From assembly GCF_003719825.1 (NCBI RefSeq), contig NZ_RIBS01000003.1, forward strand, positions 310,001 through 374,000: a DNA stretch of 64,000 bases. The letters run 5' to 3'. Under the pieces are notes generated by a model, which was not told where the DNA came from, ran no database searches, and was given only the letters and a program-made list of their open reading frames with translations. This DNA comes from Montanilutibacter psychrotolerans. GTDB lineage: Bacteria; Pseudomonadota; Gammaproteobacteria; Xanthomonadales; Xanthomonadaceae. Positions 44,247 to 55,525 of this stretch are shown in pieces. The number at the start of each line of letters is the position of its first letter. The first letter of the stretch is position 1. The position numbers and the translations under genes were made by a program.

Positions 44247-44639
44247 TTAGCGCTTCGAGAACTGCGTGGCGCGACGTGCCTTGTGCAGACCGACCTTCTT
44301 GCGCTCGACTTCACGGGCGTCGCGGGTCATGAAGCCGGCCTTGCGCAGGTCGGACTTCAGCGACTCGTCGTACTCCACCAGTGCACGGGCGATACCGAGA
44401 CGGATCGCACCAGCCTGGCCGGTGATGCCGCCGCCGGCAACGGTGACGTTGACGTCGAACTTGTCGGTCGACTGCGTCAGCTCGAGCGGCTGGCGCACGA
44501 TCATGCGGGCAGTCTCGCGGCCGAAGAACTCTTCGATCGAACGCTGATTGATGGTGATCTTGCCATCGCCCTTGCGCAGGAACACGCGAGCGGTGGAGGA
44601 CTTGCGGCGGCCGGTGCCGTAGTTCTGCTGGATTGCCAT
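44247..44639 (-). CDS. rpsI: 30S ribosomal protein S9
   Basis: This 130-residue protein begins [20 protein letters not shown] and ends with [11 protein letters not shown], the conserved C-terminal tail that reaches the P-site tRNA. The length equals the E. coli protein. It follows rplM by nine bases, the usual order. Confidence 0.98.
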   Translation of the reverse strand: MAIQQNYGTGRRKSSTARVFLRKGDGKITINQRSIEEFFGRETARMIVRQPLELTQSTDKFDVNVTVAGGGITGQAGAIRLGIARALVEYDESLKSDLRKAGFMTRDAREVERKKVGLHKARRATQFSKR

Positions 44640-44648
44640 GTTCGTACC

Positions 44649-45077
44649 TTAGATGTCCAGCGTCTGCGGCTGCTGGGCGGTGTGCGGATGCTCGGAGCCC
44701 TTGTAGACCTTGAGCTTGCGATACATGGCACGGCCGAGCGGGTTCTTCGGCAGCATGCCCTTGACGGCGATTTCGATCACGCGCTCCGGGTGACGCTCGA
44801 GCGCCTGGCCGAGCGTCTCGGTCTTCAGGTTGCCGATGTAACCGGTGAAGCGGTGGTACTTCTTGTCGGTGAGCTTCTTGCCGGTGACGGCAATCTTCTC
44901 GGCGTTGACCACGACCAGGTAGTCGCCCGTATCGACGTGCGGGGTGAACACCGGCTTGTGCTTGCCGCGGAGACGGCGAGCCAGCTCGGTGCACAGGCGG
45001 CCGAGCGTCTTGCCCGACGCATCAACCACATACCAGTCGCGCTGCACAGTCTCGGACTTGGCGCTGAAAGTCTTCAT
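44649..45077 (-). CDS. rplM: 50S ribosomal protein L13
   Basis: This 142-residue protein begins [20 protein letters not shown] and carries [20 protein letters not shown] and [18 protein letters not shown]. The length is that of E. coli L13. The ATG at 45077 is chosen by family; longer in-frame starts are not conserved. It heads the rplM-rpsI operon. Confidence 0.98.
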   Translation of the reverse strand: MKTFSAKSETVQRDWYVVDASGKTLGRLCTELARRLRGKHKPVFTPHVDTGDYLVVVNAEKIAVTGKKLTDKKYHRFTGYIGNLKTETLGQALERHPERVIEIAVKGMLPKNPLGRAMYRKLKVYKGSEHPHTAQQPQTLDI

Positions 45078-45207
45078 GACGACACCCAGAAAAACGAATA
45101 AAGGTAAAACGGCGTGGTTCCACAAATGCGGAACGTAAGAGGCGGAATTGTAGCGGGCTTTTTTGGCCGCCGCAAGCACCCAAAGCGCACGTGCTAGCAT
45201 CAGCGGG

Positions 45208-46446
45208 ATGCCTCCCGCCCATCTCCAGCCCCCGGCAGACCAGCTGCAGGCGCTGGCCGAGCGCTGCGTCCAGTGCGGACTGTGCCTGCCGGCATGCCCC
45301 ACCTACGCCAGCGACCGCCAGGAAGCGGAATCGCCTCGCGGCCGGATCGCCATTGCACGGGCCTGGGCCCTGGGCTCGATCGCCACGGACGCCACGGGTG
45401 ACGCCCATCTCGATCATTGCCTGGGCTGCCGCAACTGCGAAGCGGTCTGCCCAGCGGGCGTGGATTATGGCCAATTACTGATCTCGGCGCGAGCCCTGCA
45501 GCGGCAGCGGCGACGGCCGGCCTGGCGGCAACGTTGGCTGGAGCGTTTGACTGCCCGCACGCGGACGCTGGCAGCCCTGCTGCATGCCTATCGCCTCGCG
45601 CACCGGTGGCTGCCTGCGGCCTTGCGGCCCCTTCCCTGTCCGCCCGGCCCTGCCATGCCCCCTTTGCCGCCGGCAAGCCACGCCATGACAAGCCCCGACA
45701 CCATCGGGCTCTTCGTCGGCTGCGTGGCAGGGCCCTACGAAGTCGGGCTTCGCTCGGCGCTGGCGCGGCTCTGCTCGGCCGTCGGCGCAGATCTGTCGAT
45801 CCCCGCGGGACAGACCTGCTGCGGCGCCCTGCACGTGCATGCTGGCAACGCCGGGGCCGGTCGACGGCTTGCGGCCACCAACCGCGACGCCTTCTCCAGT
45901 ACTGGCACGGTACTGAGCCTGGCCAGCGGCTGCCATGACGCGATCGGCGCGGCGCTGCCCGCTGACAGCCGATTGCGCGATGCGATCGAGTTCGTCGAGT
46001 CACGCGCCGGACGCCTGTCCTGGCGGGCCTGCCATCGCACGATCGCGCTGCACCTGCCCTGCACCCAGCGCAACGCCAGCGGCTCGGTGCCCGCGCTACG
46101 GCGATTGCTGGCGCGCATCCCCGGCTTGCAGGTGGTCGAGCTCGACGGCGGCATGGGCTGCTGCGGCGCGGCCGGCACCCAGATGCTGACGGACCCGGAG
46201 CGGGCGCGCGCGTATCGGAAGCCGCTGATCGAACAGCTGGAACGCTCCGGTGCCGACCTGTTGCTGAGCGCCAACCTCGGCTGCCGGCTCCACCTGGGCA
46301 ATGCCACCCAGGTGCCGGTCCTGCACCCGCTCGAATTTCTCGCCGGACTGCTCGACTCTGCGTTGACGGATACCGGATCGGCGGGCGCTGACGCAGCGGC
46401 CGCGACGACGCCGTCCGCATCGACCGGGGCGATGGCGACGCCGTAA
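45208..46446 (+). CDS. glcF: Glycolate oxidase iron-sulfur subunit-like protein
   Basis: This 412-residue protein has two 4Fe-4S motifs at the N-terminus ([12 protein letters not shown] and [12 protein letters not shown]) and two CCG-type modules later ([12 protein letters not shown] and [10 protein letters not shown]), as in GlcF and related heterodisulfide reductase-like subunits. It would pass electrons from a flavin subunit (GlcD/GlcE) to quinone, but no flavin partner is in the window. The C-terminal 40 residues are Ala/Thr-rich and not conserved. It could serve another 2-hydroxyacid oxidase. The stop is nine bases before coq7. Confidence 0.82.
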   Translation: MPPAHLQPPADQLQALAERCVQCGLCLPACPTYASDRQEAESPRGRIAIARAWALGSIATDATGDAHLDHCLGCRNCEAVCPAGVDYGQLLISARALQRQRRRPAWRQRWLERLTARTRTLAALLHAYRLAHRWLPAALRPLPCPPGPAMPPLPPASHAMTSPDTIGLFVGCVAGPYEVGLRSALARLCSAVGADLSIPAGQTCCGALHVHAGNAGAGRRLAATNRDAFSSTGTVLSLASGCHDAIGAALPADSRLRDAIEFVESRAGRLSWRACHRTIALHLPCTQRNASGSVPALRRLLARIPGLQVVELDGGMGCCGAAGTQMLTDPERARAYRKPLIEQLERSGADLLLSANLGCRLHLGNATQVPVLHPLEFLAGLLDSALTDTGSAGADAAAATTPSASTGAMATP

Positions 46447-46455
46447 ACTGCGGCC

Positions 46456-47097
46456 ATGACTGACCGTACGCTCGGCCCGATCGATCGCCTGCTCGACGAT
46501 GCGCAACGCGCGCTGGATACCGTTTTCGGCGCCCCGCCCGCGACCCGTCCAAACCCCGCCGGCAACGAGGCCGACCTCGTTCTGGACGACGCCCAGCGTC
46601 GCCACGCCGCCGGGCTGATGCGCATCAACCACGTCGGCGAGGTCTGCGCGCAGGCGCTGTATTGCGGTCAGGCAGCGGTGGCGCGCGACGCGGTCACCCG
46701 CGAGCACCTGCTCGAGGCCGCACAGGAGGAAACGGACCACCTGGCCTGGTGCGCCGATCGCCTGCGTGAGCTCGACAGCCGGCCGAGCCTGCTCAACCCG
46801 CTGTGGTACGCCGGCAGCTACGCGATCGGCGCGCTGGCAGGGTTGCGCGGCGATGGCTGGAACCTCGGCTTCGTGGTCGAAACCGAACACCAGGTCGAAG
46901 CGCACATCGACGAGCACCTGCAGTCGCTGCCGGCCGAGGACGCACGCAGCCGCGCGATCCTGCAAGTGATGAAGGCCGACGAGGCCCGCCATGCGTCCAA
47001 CGCGGAGGCCGCCGGCGCGCGCATCCTGCCGGTGCCGGTGCCGAGCCTGATGGCCGCGGCGTCGAAGCTGATGAAGGCCGTCGCGTACCGGCTCTGA
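46456..47097 (+). CDS. coq7: 3-demethoxyubiquinol 3-hydroxylase
   Basis: This 213-residue diiron enzyme hydroxylates demethoxyubiquinol in ubiquinone synthesis. Ligand motifs are [38 protein letters not shown] and DEARHA. The bacterial Coq7 form is found in many proteobacteria in place of UbiF. It acts at the inner membrane. It lies downstream of glcF in the same direction and is followed by a terminator. Confidence 0.93.
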   Translation: MTDRTLGPIDRLLDDAQRALDTVFGAPPATRPNPAGNEADLVLDDAQRRHAAGLMRINHVGEVCAQALYCGQAAVARDAVTREHLLEAAQEETDHLAWCADRLRELDSRPSLLNPLWYAGSYAIGALAGLRGDGWNLGFVVETEHQVEAHIDEHLQSLPAEDARSRAILQVMKADEARHASNAEAAGARILPVPVPSLMAAASKLMKAVAYRL

Positions 47098-47143
47098 GCG
47101 TCGCCGGCCCCGCGCGGGCCGCCGCCCGTTCCCCAGACAGCGA

Positions 47144-47166
47144 AAAGGCCGGCATGGCCGGCCTTT
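47144..47166 (+). terminator. Terminator between convergent coq7 and speD
   Basis: A 10-bp perfect stem (AAAGGCCGGC/GCCGGCCTTT) with loop ATG. It lies 46 bases past coq7 and 24 bases past the speD stop, and could end both. Confidence 0.65.
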
Positions 47167-47190
47167 CCGAGTGCAGCGCGATCGCGAGGA

Positions 47191-47985
47191 TCAGTCGGCC
47201 AGGTTGCGGCCGTGGTACAGCTCTTCGATCTCGCGCTTGAGGCGGGCCTCGATCTTCATGCGCTCCTTGAACGACAGGTTGCGCGCCTTTTCCTCGAACA
47301 GGTACGTGTCGAGGTCGAAGTCCTTCAGGTGCATCTTCGTGTGGAAGATGTTTTCCTGGTAGACGTTGACGTCGAGCATCTCGTAGCGCGACTTCACGTT
47401 CTTGGCCAGGTAGTCCTGGATCGAGTTGATCTTGTGGTCGATGTAGTGCTTCTTGCCCTTGATGTCGCGGGTGAAGCCACGCACGCGGTAATCCATCACC
47501 ACGATGTCCGACTCGAGGCTTTCGATCAGGTAGTTCAGCGCCTTCAGCGGCGAAATCACGCCGCAGGTGGCGACGTCGATGTCGGCGCGGAAGGTCGCGA
47601 TGCCGTTGTCCGGATGCGTCTCCGGATACGTGTGCACGGTGATGTGCGACTTGTCCATGTGCGCGACCACGGCGTCGGAGATGATCTCCTTGCCGGCGTC
47701 CTTCTTGTCGATCACCGGCTCTTCCGAGATCAGGATCGTCACCGACGCGCCCTGCGGGTCGTAGTCCTGGCGGGCGATGTTGAGGATGTTGGCGCCAATG
47801 ATGTCCGCCACATCTGTCAGGATCTGGGTCAGGCGGTCGGCGTTGTATTCCTCATCGATGTACTCGATGTAGCGACGGCGTTCCTCCTCGGAGGCGGCGT
47901 AGCAGACGTCGTAGATGTTGAACGAGAGCGCCTTGGTGAGGTTGTTGAAACCTTGCAACCTCAGGCGCGGCAACGGCTTGACCAC
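47191..47985 (-). CDS. speD: S-adenosylmethionine decarboxylase proenzyme
   Basis: This 264-residue protein is the long gammaproteobacterial (class 1A) type, supplying decarboxylated SAM for spermidine. [15 protein letters not shown] contains the Ser that becomes the pyruvoyl group after self-cleavage. [19 protein letters not shown] and [20 protein letters not shown] are conserved. The start is a GTG at 47985, preceded by GGGAA. speE is not in the window. It diverges from clp, as in Xanthomonas. Confidence 0.95.
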   Translation of the reverse strand: MVKPLPRLRLQGFNNLTKALSFNIYDVCYAASEEERRRYIEYIDEEYNADRLTQILTDVADIIGANILNIARQDYDPQGASVTILISEEPVIDKKDAGKEIISDAVVAHMDKSHITVHTYPETHPDNGIATFRADIDVATCGVISPLKALNYLIESLESDIVVMDYRVRGFTRDIKGKKHYIDHKINSIQDYLAKNVKSRYEMLDVNVYQENIFHTKMHLKDFDLDTYLFEEKARNLSFKERMKIEARLKREIEELYHGRNLAD

Positions 47986-48083
47986 GATTTCGATTCCCGG
48001 TAGGGCGATGAGAAGCGGAATTATGCGGCAATTGGGGTTGCAGGGAAACGAAAGTCGCCCCGATCTGTCGCCTGACCGGGGAT

Positions 48084-48112
48084 TTGCCGACTGAGGCGCT
48101 TGCCCCTAAGCT
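48084..48112 (+). promoter_or_regulatory. Possible clp promoter
   Basis: TTGCCG (48084-48089) and TAAGCT (48107-48112) are separated by 17 bases. A start near 48119 would leave the TTG at 48175, not that at 48100, inside the transcript. Confidence 0.35.
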
Positions 48113-48174
48113 CCGGCTGGAACACGCCTGTACTGCTCCAGAATCCCACTCCGCCTCCCGACACGGTTGCCCAC

Positions 48175-48840
48175 TTGACTGCCCTGCGACGCACCAACAG
48201 CCCGCTGCTGCCGGATTCGGCGACCATTGAGCGCTTTCTCGCGCACTGCCATCGCCGACGCTATCCCTCCCGCACCGACGTGTTCCGACCGGGCGATCCG
48301 GCAAGCACCTTGTATTACGTGATCTCCGGCTCCGTGAGCATCATCACAGAAGAGGAAGATGGCCGCGAACTGGTGCTGGGCTACTTCGGCCCCGGCGAAT
48401 TCGTCGGCGAACTGGGCCTGTTCATCGAGAGCAACCAGCGCGAGGTGATCCTGCGCACCCGCAGCACCTGCGAGCTCGCCGAGATCGGCCACGAACGCCT
48501 CTACGACCTGCTGCTCTCGCGGCTGGCGATGGACGCGCCGAAGTTGCTGTACGCAATCGCGGCCCAGATTTCGCGTCGCCTGCTCGACACCAGCCGCAAG
48601 GCCGGTCGACTGGCCTTCCTCGACGTCACCGACCGCATCGTCCGTGCGCTGCACGACCTGGCCAAGGAACCCGAGGCCATGAGCCACCCCGACGGCACCC
48701 AGCTGCGGGTATCGCGCCAGGAGCTGTCCCGCCTGGTCGGTTGCTCGCGCGAGATGGCCGGTCGCGTGCTCAAGAAGCTGCAGGCCGACGGCAAGCTGCA
48801 CGCGCGCGGCAAGACCGTCGTCCTGTTCGGGACACGCTGA
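48175..48840 (+). CDS. clp: CRP-like global regulator Clp
   Basis: The product is a CRP/FNR-family regulator with a cyclic-nucleotide-like domain (TLYYVISGSVSIITEEEDGR, GPGEFVGELGLFIES) and a C-terminal winged helix (LRVSRQELSRLVGCSREMAG, RVLKKLQADGKLHARGKTVV). It closely matches Xanthomonas Clp, which activates enzyme and virulence genes and is released from DNA by c-di-GMP. The Glu in GEFVGE that matters for ligand response is kept. No ATG or GTG exists in frame before the conserved core. The candidates are TTG at 48100 (GAGG only three bases away) and TTG at 48175. I prefer 48175 because of the promoter position and product length of 221 residues, but the start is uncertain. Confidence 0.9.
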   Translation: MTALRRTNSPLLPDSATIERFLAHCHRRRYPSRTDVFRPGDPASTLYYVISGSVSIITEEEDGRELVLGYFGPGEFVGELGLFIESNQREVILRTRSTCELAEIGHERLYDLLLSRLAMDAPKLLYAIAAQISRRLLDTSRKAGRLAFLDVTDRIVRALHDLAKEPEAMSHPDGTQLRVSRQELSRLVGCSREMAGRVLKKLQADGKLHARGKTVVLFGTR

Positions 48841-48844
48841 ACCC

Positions 48845-49306
48845 GTGGGCGCCGCCGACGCGCCCCCGCCGGCTGAGCCGCGCATCCGCGCGGCGGCCAC
48901 CGGCGACGCCAGTGATGTGGCCGAGTTGCTGGGATTGCTGGGTTACCCCTGCACCCGGGACGAAGCCGCCGAACGCATCGCCATCGTCCTGGGCGACCCG
49001 CGCCAGCACCTGATGCTGGCCGAGGTCGACGGCATGGCATGCGGGCGGGTGGCCATGGACCTGCGCTATTCGCTGACGCGCGGGGCCGATCTGGCGCGCA
49101 TCACCGCCCTGGTGGTGGCGCCGGACAGCAACCGCCGGGGCATCGGCCGACGGCTGTTGCGTGAGGTCGAGGCGATCGCGCGCAACGCCCGGATCGCGCG
49201 CATCGAGGTCACCAGCAACCAGCGCCGCGCCGACGCGCATGCCTTCTACCGCGATTGCGGCTACGCCGACGGCTCGGCGCACTTCATCAAACTGCTGGGC
49301 GACTAG
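48845..49306 (+). CDS. GNAT family N-acetyltransferase
   Basis: This 153-residue protein has the acetyl-CoA motif VVAPDSNRRGIGRRLLREVE and the C-terminal HAFYRDCGYADGSAHFIKLL of GNAT enzymes. The start is a GTG four bases after the clp stop, so it may be translated from the clp mRNA. The substrate is unknown. The first 12 residues are Ala/Pro-rich. Confidence 0.8.
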   Translation: MGAADAPPPAEPRIRAAATGDASDVAELLGLLGYPCTRDEAAERIAIVLGDPRQHLMLAEVDGMACGRVAMDLRYSLTRGADLARITALVVAPDSNRRGIGRRLLREVEAIARNARIARIEVTSNQRRADAHAFYRDCGYADGSAHFIKLLGD

Positions 49307-49352
49307 GGCCTCGTTGCGCCCGAATCCGCCCGGGCGCCGCCGCCGTGCGGGC

Positions 49353-50096
49353 TCAGACCGGATCGCCGGCGCGATCGGCGCAACCCCAATTGAGGATCGG
49401 CGTGCCGGCCGGCAGCACCCGCCGGAACATCGGCACGCGCCCCGCCTTGGGATTCACCACCACCGGACGCTGTGCGGCCAGCAACAGCGGCAGGTCGGCG
49501 CTGCTGTCGGAATACGCCATCGCGATCGGCTCGCCGAACCCCGCCTCGCGCAGCATCGTCATCTTCATCTGGTTGTGGCAGTGGCGCAGCGCGCCGATGC
49601 CACCGAACCTCGGTCCGACCAGGGTGCCGATCACGGGCACGTCCTCGTGCGCGACGAACGCCAGGATCGCGCGCGCCAGTTCCGGCGGCGCGCCCGTGGC
49701 GATCACCACGCGGTCGCCGCGTTCGCGGTGACCGTGCAGTACGTCCAAGGCGATCGGCAGCAACCGGTCGCGGATCTTTTCGGCATGGGTAACCACGTAC
49801 AGGTCGATCGCGGCGTTGAACCCGCCGGTACGGTGGGTGCCGACCGATCCCGCCCAGACAAACCCCGATACGCCGAAACGCCGCGTCGGCAGGAAGGCAA
49901 TCAACGGCGCGAACAGCGGCGCGATCAGCAGGGCCAGCAGCGTCCGCCAGCGGCGGCGCTTGATCAGCCAGGCGAACAGGTGGCTGCCCGAATCGCCGTC
50001 GTACAGGGTGTGGTCGAAGTCGAACACCACCAACGGCGCCTCTGCGCCGGGCCGCGGGTAGCGGCCGTCGGGGACGGACTCGGTGGGCCCATTCAC
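49353..50096 (-). CDS. HAD-superfamily (IB-like) phosphatase
   Basis: This 247-residue protein has motif [14 protein letters not shown], motif II around [10 protein letters not shown], and motif [13 protein letters not shown] hydrophobic stretch after motif I ([18 protein letters not shown]) forms the cap and may touch the membrane. Related enzymes dephosphorylate phosphoserine or lipid-linked substrates. The GTG at 50096 overlaps the trpC stop by four bases (GTGA), so it is translationally coupled to trpC. Confidence 0.85.
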   Translation of the reverse strand: MNGPTESVPDGRYPRPGAEAPLVVFDFDHTLYDGDSGSHLFAWLIKRRRWRTLLALLIAPLFAPLIAFLPTRRFGVSGFVWAGSVGTHRTGGFNAAIDLYVVTHAEKIRDRLLPIALDVLHGHRERGDRVVIATGAPPELARAILAFVAHEDVPVIGTLVGPRFGGIGALRHCHNQMKMTMLREAGFGEPIAMAYSDSSADLPLLLAAQRPVVVNPKAGRVPMFRRVLPAGTPILNWGCADRAGDPV

Positions 50097-50884
50097 GCAG
50101 CAAACAGCCGCTTCAGGGCGGCGCCCGGATCGGCCTCGCGCATGAAGCTCTCGCCGACCAGGAACGCATCGATTCCCGCCGCGCGCATGCGCGCCACATC
50201 CTCGCGGGTTGAGATGCCGCTCTCGGTGACCAGGGTGCGATCGCGCGGCACCGCGCCGCGCAATGCCAACGACGTGTCCAGCGACACCTCGAAGCTGCGC
50301 AGGTTGCGGTTGTTGACGCCGATCAGTTCGCAATCGGTCTGCAGCGCGCGCTCCAGCTCGTCGATGTCGTGGACCTCGACCAGCACGTCCATGCCCAGCT
50401 CGTGGGCGAGGTTGGCCATCTCGATCAGCGGGCCGTCCTCGAGCGCGGCGACGATCAGCAGGATCGCGTCGGCGCCGATCACGCGCGCCTCGTAGACCTG
50501 GTACGGATCGATGATGAAATCCTTGCGGATCACCGGCAGCGAGCAGGCCGCGCGCGCCTCGCCCAGGTACAGGTTGCTGCCCTGGAAGAAGTCCACGTCG
50601 GTCAGCACCGACAGGCAGGCGGCGCCGCCGGCCTCGTAGCTGGCGGCGATCTGCGCCGGGTGGAAGTCCTTGCGGATCAACCCCTTCGACGGGCTGGCCT
50701 TCTTCACCTCGGCGATCACCGCCGCGTCGCCAGCGGCGAGCTTGCGACCGATCGCGGCGGCAAATCCGCGCGTGGCCGGCTGCGCCGCGGCGCGCGCGCG
50801 CAGGTCGTCCAGTCCGCGCACCCGGCTGCGCTGTTCGATCTCTTCGACCTTGCGCGCCAGGATGGTGCTGAGGATGTCGCTCAT
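50093..50884 (-). CDS. trpC: Indole-3-glycerol phosphate synthase
   Basis: This 263-residue TIM barrel carries the catalytic segments [51 protein letters not shown] and [10 protein letters not shown]. It is a stand-alone TrpC without the TrpF domain. The ATG overlaps the stop of the preceding monooxygenase-like gene (ATGA). Confidence 0.97.
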   Translation of the reverse strand: MSDILSTILARKVEEIEQRSRVRGLDDLRARAAAQPATRGFAAAIGRKLAAGDAAVIAEVKKASPSKGLIRKDFHPAQIAASYEAGGAACLSVLTDVDFFQGSNLYLGEARAACSLPVIRKDFIIDPYQVYEARVIGADAILLIVAALEDGPLIEMANLAHELGMDVLVEVHDIDELERALQTDCELIGVNNRNLRSFEVSLDTSLALRGAVPRDRTLVTESGISTREDVARMRAAGIDAFLVGESFMREADPGAALKRLFAA

Positions 50885-51228
50885 TTCCGCACCCCGCCCT
50901 TGCCGCCGTAAGCGCGTTCGACCTTGGCCACGCGCAGTTCGTAATGCTCGTACCAGTACTGGCGGCCGTGCGCGCGGGTGACCGCGTGTTCGGCCTGGTG
51001 TTTCCAGGCCAGGATGGCGGCCTCGTCCTGCCAGTAGCTCACGGTGATGCCGAACCCCCCGGCATCGCGGCTGCTCTCCGCGCCCAGGTAGCCGCGCTGT
51101 TGCGCGGCCAGCTCGGCCATGCGCTGCGCGGCGGCGGCGTAGCCAGCCTCGTCCTCGCCGTTGCGGCGCGAGGAGAAGATCACCGCGTAGTACGGCGGCG
51201 ACGGCAGGCTTGCGAAACCCTCATCCAT
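50881..51228 (-). CDS. Antibiotic biosynthesis monooxygenase-like (ABM/DABB fold) protein
   Basis: This 115-residue protein has the ABM pattern: [11 protein letters not shown], then a helix, [21 protein letters not shown], and [20 protein letters not shown] with the C-terminal [17 protein letters not shown]. Related YqjZ-like proteins are of uncertain function. It lies between trpD and trpC, overlapping trpC by four bases, and this position is kept in some xanthomonads. Confidence 0.8.
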   Translation of the reverse strand: MDEGFASLPSPPYYAVIFSSRRNGEDEAGYAAAAQRMAELAAQQRGYLGAESSRDAGGFGITVSYWQDEAAILAWKHQAEHAVTRAHGRQYWYEHYELRVAKVERAYGGKGGVRK

Positions 51229-51282
51229 TCTTGCGATTCCTGATCGTGCCCGATGGGCGTGCTTGCGTTGCTGCCTGCCGGC

Positions 51283-52317
51283 TCATTGCGCGGCCAGGCG
51301 TTGGGTGGTCGCCACGAAGGCATCCAGCCGGGCGCGCGCGGCGCCCGAGGCGATGGTCTTGCGGGCCAGGGCGATGCCATCGGCGATGGTCTCGGCCACG
51401 CCGGACACGTACAGCGCCGCGCCGGCATTGAGCACGACGATCTCGCGCGGCAGCCCGTCGACGTTGTCGAGCGCCTGCAACAGCATCGCCTTGGACTCTT
51501 CGACGTTCTCGACGCGCAGATTGCGGCTGGCGGCCATTGCGATGCCGAAGTCTTCCGGGTGCACCTCGTACTCGCGCACCACGCCATCGCGCAGCTCGCC
51601 CACCAGGCTGCCGGCACCGAGCGAGAGTTCGTCCATGCCGTCGCGGCCCCAGACCACCAGCGCGCGTTGCGCGCCCAGCTCCTGCAGCACACGCACCTGG
51701 ATGCCGACCAGGTCGGGGTGGAACACGCCCATCAGGATGTTGGGCGCGCTGGCCGGATTGGTCAGCGGCCCGAGGATGTTGAACAGCGTGCGCACGCCCA
51801 TCTCGCGGCGCACCGGGCCGACCACCTTCATGGCCGGATGGTGGAGCGGCGCGTACATGAAGCCGATGCCGCATTCCTCGATGCAGCGCGCCACCTGTTC
51901 GGGTTGCAGCTCGATGGCCGCGCCCAGCGCCTCGAACGCGTCCGCGCTGCCCGACTTGGACGACACGCTGCGACCACCGTGCTTGGCGACCTTGGCGCCG
52001 GCGGCGGCGATCACGAAGGTGCTGGCGGTGGAGATGTTGAACGTGCTGGCACCGTCGCCGCCGGTGCCGACGATGTCGACCAGGTGGTTGCGATCGGACA
52101 CCTCCACGGGCCGCGCGAACTCGCGCATCACCGTGGCCGCACCGGCGATCTCGCCGACGGTTTCCTTCTTGACGCGCAGGCCGGTCAGGATCGCTGCGGT
52201 CATCGTCGGGCTGACTTCGCCGCGCATGATCATGCGCATCAGCTCGACCATCTCGTCGTGGAAAATCTCGCGATGCTCGATCGTTCGCTGCAGGGCTTCT
52301 TGCGGAGTAATGGGCAT
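51283..52317 (-). CDS. trpD: Anthranilate phosphoribosyltransferase
   Basis: This 344-residue enzyme has [19 protein letters not shown] for PRPP binding, [20 protein letters not shown] and [16 protein letters not shown]. The ATG at 52317 fits [19 protein letters not shown]. Longer in-frame starts run through trpG. It follows trpG by 71 bases. Confidence 0.96.
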   Translation of the reverse strand: MPITPQEALQRTIEHREIFHDEMVELMRMIMRGEVSPTMTAAILTGLRVKKETVGEIAGAATVMREFARPVEVSDRNHLVDIVGTGGDGASTFNISTASTFVIAAAGAKVAKHGGRSVSSKSGSADAFEALGAAIELQPEQVARCIEECGIGFMYAPLHHPAMKVVGPVRREMGVRTLFNILGPLTNPASAPNILMGVFHPDLVGIQVRVLQELGAQRALVVWGRDGMDELSLGAGSLVGELRDGVVREYEVHPEDFGIAMAASRNLRVENVEESKAMLLQALDNVDGLPREIVVLNAGAALYVSGVAETIADGIALARKTIASGAARARLDAFVATTQRLAAQ

Positions 52318-52388
52318 CGTCGAACCTGTAGGGCGGGCCGTGACCTGCCGTTGCGTGCGTGCCGGCGGGCCGGGGCCCACCGGTGGGA

Positions 52389-52967
52389 TCACCGGACCAG
52401 GAAGTTCTTCAGCAGCGCGTGGCCGTGCTCGGTGAGGATCGATTCGGGATGGAACTGCACGCCTTCCACCGGATGCTCGCGGTGGCGCAGGCCCATGATC
52501 TCGTCGAACGAGCCATCGGCGTTCTCGGTCCAGGCGGTGACCTCGAGGCAGTCCGGCAGCGTCTCGCGGGCCACCACCAGCGAGTGGTAGCGCGTGGCTT
52601 CGTAGCCATCGGGCAGGCCCGCGAACACGCCGAGTCCTTCGTGGCGGATGCGCGAGGTCTTGCCGTGCATGATCGTCTTGGCGCGCACCACGTCGCCGCC
52701 GTAGGCCTGTCCAAGGCTCTGGTGGCCCAGGCACACGCCGAACACCGGGATGCGCTGACCCAGCTCGCGGATCACCGCAACCGACACGCCCGCCTCGTTG
52801 GGCGTGCACGGGCCGGGCGAGATCACGATCCGCTGCGGGTCCAGTGCATCGATCTGGGCGACCGACAGCTCGTCGTTGCGCACCACCCGGACCTCGGCGC
52901 CCAGCGTCTGCAGGTACTGGACGAGGTTCCAGGTGAAGCTGTCGTAGTTGTCGATCATCAGCAGCAT
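52389..52967 (-). CDS. trpG: Anthranilate synthase glutamine amidotransferase component
   Basis: This 192-residue class I amidotransferase has the nucleophile Cys in [16 protein letters not shown], and His/Glu in [32 protein letters not shown] is the family N-terminus and sets the ATG at 52967. It partners TrpE, whose gene is 3.7 kb upstream beyond the protease and methyltransferase genes. Confidence 0.96.
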   Translation of the reverse strand: MLLMIDNYDSFTWNLVQYLQTLGAEVRVVRNDELSVAQIDALDPQRIVISPGPCTPNEAGVSVAVIRELGQRIPVFGVCLGHQSLGQAYGGDVVRAKTIMHGKTSRIRHEGLGVFAGLPDGYEATRYHSLVVARETLPDCLEVTAWTENADGSFDEIMGLRHREHPVEGVQFHPESILTEHGHALLKNFLVR

Positions 52968-53180
52968 GGCGCGCTGAGTCCTCTGCTGGCGGGAGAGCCG
53001 GTGGCGGAATGGCGGGGTCGCGCCAGCATGCGCAACGGGGCGCAAGCGCGTCCGGGCCGCTGGAGCGGACTTCGGATTGTGCGGGATGCCCGCAGGCGAC
53101 GCCACCGCGGCGAAGGCATAAGCAACCGGGCCGGGCGCATGATCCGGCCGCTCTCCGCCCCCGCGCGGATGGGGCAAAAA

Positions 53181-53208
53181 GACAGCCCCGGCGGGAGCCG
53201 GGGCTGTC
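53181..53208 (-). terminator. Intrinsic terminator of the subtilase gene
   Basis: A perfect 12-bp stem (GACAGCCCCGGC/GCCGGGGCTGTC) with loop GGGA lies 31 bases past the protease stop and is followed on the minus strand by TTTTT. It isolates the protease from trpG. Confidence 0.92.
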
Positions 53209-53239
53209 GGTTGGGTCGGCCATTGGCCAGGGGCCGGGC

Positions 53240-55525
53240 CTAGAAGGTGATGCTCCAGCTGTTGATGTAGCCCGTATCGAGCGCGACCTGGTCGGCCACA
53301 CGCAGCTTCCACGTGCCGTTGAGCGCCTCGCTCGTCAGGCTCACGTTGTAGGTCTGGACGATGTTGTCGGCGCTGCCGCCGCTGCGGTTGTGGAGGTTGT
53401 AGATGCTGCCGTCCGGCGCCACCAGGTCGACACGCAGGTCGCCCTTGTAGGTGTGGACGATGTTGACCGCCACCGGTGTGCCGGCCGGGGCGTTGCCGGT
53501 GCGCCCGCTCACGGTGATCGGGCTTTCCACGGTGCCGTTGTCGGGTATCGCGAAGTCCGTGCCGTTGCTGTACGTGATGGCGCCACCGAGCGTGTAGCTA
53601 CCGGTGAGACTCATCCCCGAGAACGCCGTGTAACCACGGATCATCACGTGCCAGGTACCGACGGTGGCCGCAGGCATCGCGCAGGTTTCGGCATTGCCCG
53701 ACAGGTACGGGCGGCAGTCGAAGCTGGCCGTGGTGGGCGCCGCCCCGTACTTCACGTACAGGTCGCCATCCCCGGTGCCACCGCTGGTCACGAAGCGCAG
53801 GTTGCTGGCCCCCGCGGGCACGTCCATCGTCCAGAACTGCTCGCTCCCCACCGCGCCGCCGATACCCGTCACCGGGACGCCATTGGTGAGTACGCTCCCG
53901 CCGCCGCCCACGGCCACGGTCGAGGTCTTGGTGTTGGTGGCGCCGTCGTCGTCGGTCACCGTCAGCGAGACGGTGTAGCTGCCGGCTGCGGCGTAGGTGT
54001 GGCTGGGGTTGGTGGCGCTGGACGTGCCGCCGTCGCCGAAATTCCAGCTGCGCGATGCGATCGTGCCGTCGCTGTCGCTGGAGCTGTCGGTGAAGTTGGC
54101 GACCAGCCCGCTGGTGGTGAAGCTGAAGTTGGCGCTGGGCGGCGCGTTGCCGCCGCCACCGGCGGCATCCACCACCGCCTTGGCGTCCAGGATGCCCGGA
54201 CCGATGACCTGGGTGGGTGTCACCGGGAACGGCCGGTAGTTGGTCTTGATGATGGTCTCGACCTGCGCCGGGGTCTTGGGCGTCGGCGACACCGACTGCA
54301 GCAGCGCGATCACGCCGGCGACGTGCGGCGCCGCCATCGAGGTGCCGTTGTAGCTGGCGTAGGTTTCCGTGCCGGGCGTGCTGGACCCGGTGTTGAGCGT
54401 GGACAGGATCGCCGAGCCCGGTGCGGCGATGTCGATCAGCGGGCCGTAGTTGGAGAAGCTCGAGCGCTGGCCAGTGCTGGTGATGGACGCCACGGCGATG
54501 ACGTTGTTGCAGTTGGCCGGCGTGAACCCGGAGGTGTTGGCGTTGCTGTTGCCCGCGGCGATGGCCAGCGTGGTGCCGCGGCCGACCGCGCCGTTGATCG
54601 CGGACTGCATCGTCGAGCTGCAGCTGCCGCTGCCGCCAAGACTGAGGTTGATGACTTCGGCGGGGGTCGGGTTGGCCGGAACGCCGCTGACCGTGCCGCC
54701 GGACGCCCAGACGATGGCGTCGGCAATGTCGGAGATGGTGCCGCCACCACGGCCCAGCACGCGCACCGGCTGCACCCGCGCGTTGAAGGCGACACCGGCC
54801 ACGCCGACGCCGTTGTTGGTCAACGCCGCCACCGTGCCGGTGACGTGCGTGCCGTGCCAGCTCGACGGGTTGCCGCCGAAGAAGTCACCCGGGTCGGTTG
54901 GGTCGGCATCGCGCCCGTTGCCGTCGCCGGCCGTGGTGGCACTGGTGATGAAGTCGTAGCCGGCGACGATGTTGGCGTTGAGGTCACTGTGATTGGTGAT
55001 GCCGGTGTCCAGAACGGCCACCACCACGCCGGTGCCGGTGGCGCTGTCCCAGGCTTCGTTGGCACGGATGCCGGCGTCGGCGTCCTGGTAGCCCCACTGC
55101 TCGGGGTAGCGCGGGTCGTTCGGGGTGAGCGCGATCTGCAGCATGCGATCGACCTCGACGTACTCGACGTTGGGGTCGACGGCGATCTGCCGCATCAGGC
55201 GCTCGGCGTCGGCGCGATCGAGTTTGCGGCTGGCGCGCACGACCTCGGCACCGACGGCCATGCGCCGTACGTGCCGGAGCCCGGACGCCTGCGCGCCGAC
55301 GCGCCGCGCGGCCGCGTCGAGCGAGCGCTGCAGGGTGGCGGCATTGCCACGCTCGGCGCTGCCGTCGCGGTATTTCACGATGAACTGGTCATGGCCTCCG
55401 GCCGATTCGAGGCCGGCGAGGTCGACACGGCCGGCGACGGCCGGCAAGGCGAAGGTGGACAACGCGACCGCAGTTGCGACCGCCAAGGCATGCAGCCGCA
55501 TGCGACGCTGGGTGTTATCGGACAT
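53240..55525 (-). CDS. Secreted subtilisin-like serine protease with PKD, PPC and P domains
   Basis: This 761-residue S8 protease has a signal peptide (about 1-32), an I9 propeptide (about 45-127, QFIVKYRDG) and a catalytic domain with D173 (VAVLDTG), H224 ([10 protein letters not shown]), oxyanion N326 and S396 ([12 protein letters not shown]). Then come a PKD domain (about 461-545, WNFGDGG), a pre-peptidase C-terminal domain (about 555-650) and a P-domain (about 660-761, [17 protein letters not shown]). AGGAGGGAAG precedes the ATG at 55525. The layout is that of type II-secreted proteases of Lysobacter. It sits between trpE and trpG with its own terminator, so it is an insertion in the trp order. 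Confidence 0.93.
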   Translation of the reverse strand: MSDNTQRRMRLHALAVATAVALSTFALPAVAGRVDLAGLESAGGHDQFIVKYRDGSAERGNAATLQRSLDAAARRVGAQASGLRHVRRMAVGAEVVRASRKLDRADAERLMRQIAVDPNVEYVEVDRMLQIALTPNDPRYPEQWGYQDADAGIRANEAWDSATGTGVVVAVLDTGITNHSDLNANIVAGYDFITSATTAGDGNGRDADPTDPGDFFGGNPSSWHGTHVTGTVAALTNNGVGVAGVAFNARVQPVRVLGRGGGTISDIADAIVWASGGTVSGVPANPTPAEVINLSLGGSGSCSSTMQSAINGAVGRGTTLAIAAGNSNANTSGFTPANCNNVIAVASITSTGQRSSFSNYGPLIDIAAPGSAILSTLNTGSSTPGTETYASYNGTSMAAPHVAGVIALLQSVSPTPKTPAQVETIIKTNYRPFPVTPTQVIGPGILDAKAVVDAAGGGGNAPPSANFSFTTSGLVANFTDSSSDSDGTIASRSWNFGDGGTSSATNPSHTYAAAGSYTVSLTVTDDDGATNTKTSTVAVGGGGSVLTNGVPVTGIGGAVGSEQFWTMDVPAGASNLRFVTSGGTGDGDLYVKYGAAPTTASFDCRPYLSGNAETCAMPAATVGTWHVMIRGYTAFSGMSLTGSYTLGGAITYSNGTDFAIPDNGTVESPITVSGRTGNAPAGTPVAVNIVHTYKGDLRVDLVAPDGSIYNLHNRSGGSADNIVQTYNVSLTSEALNGTWKLRVADQVALDTGYINSWSITF

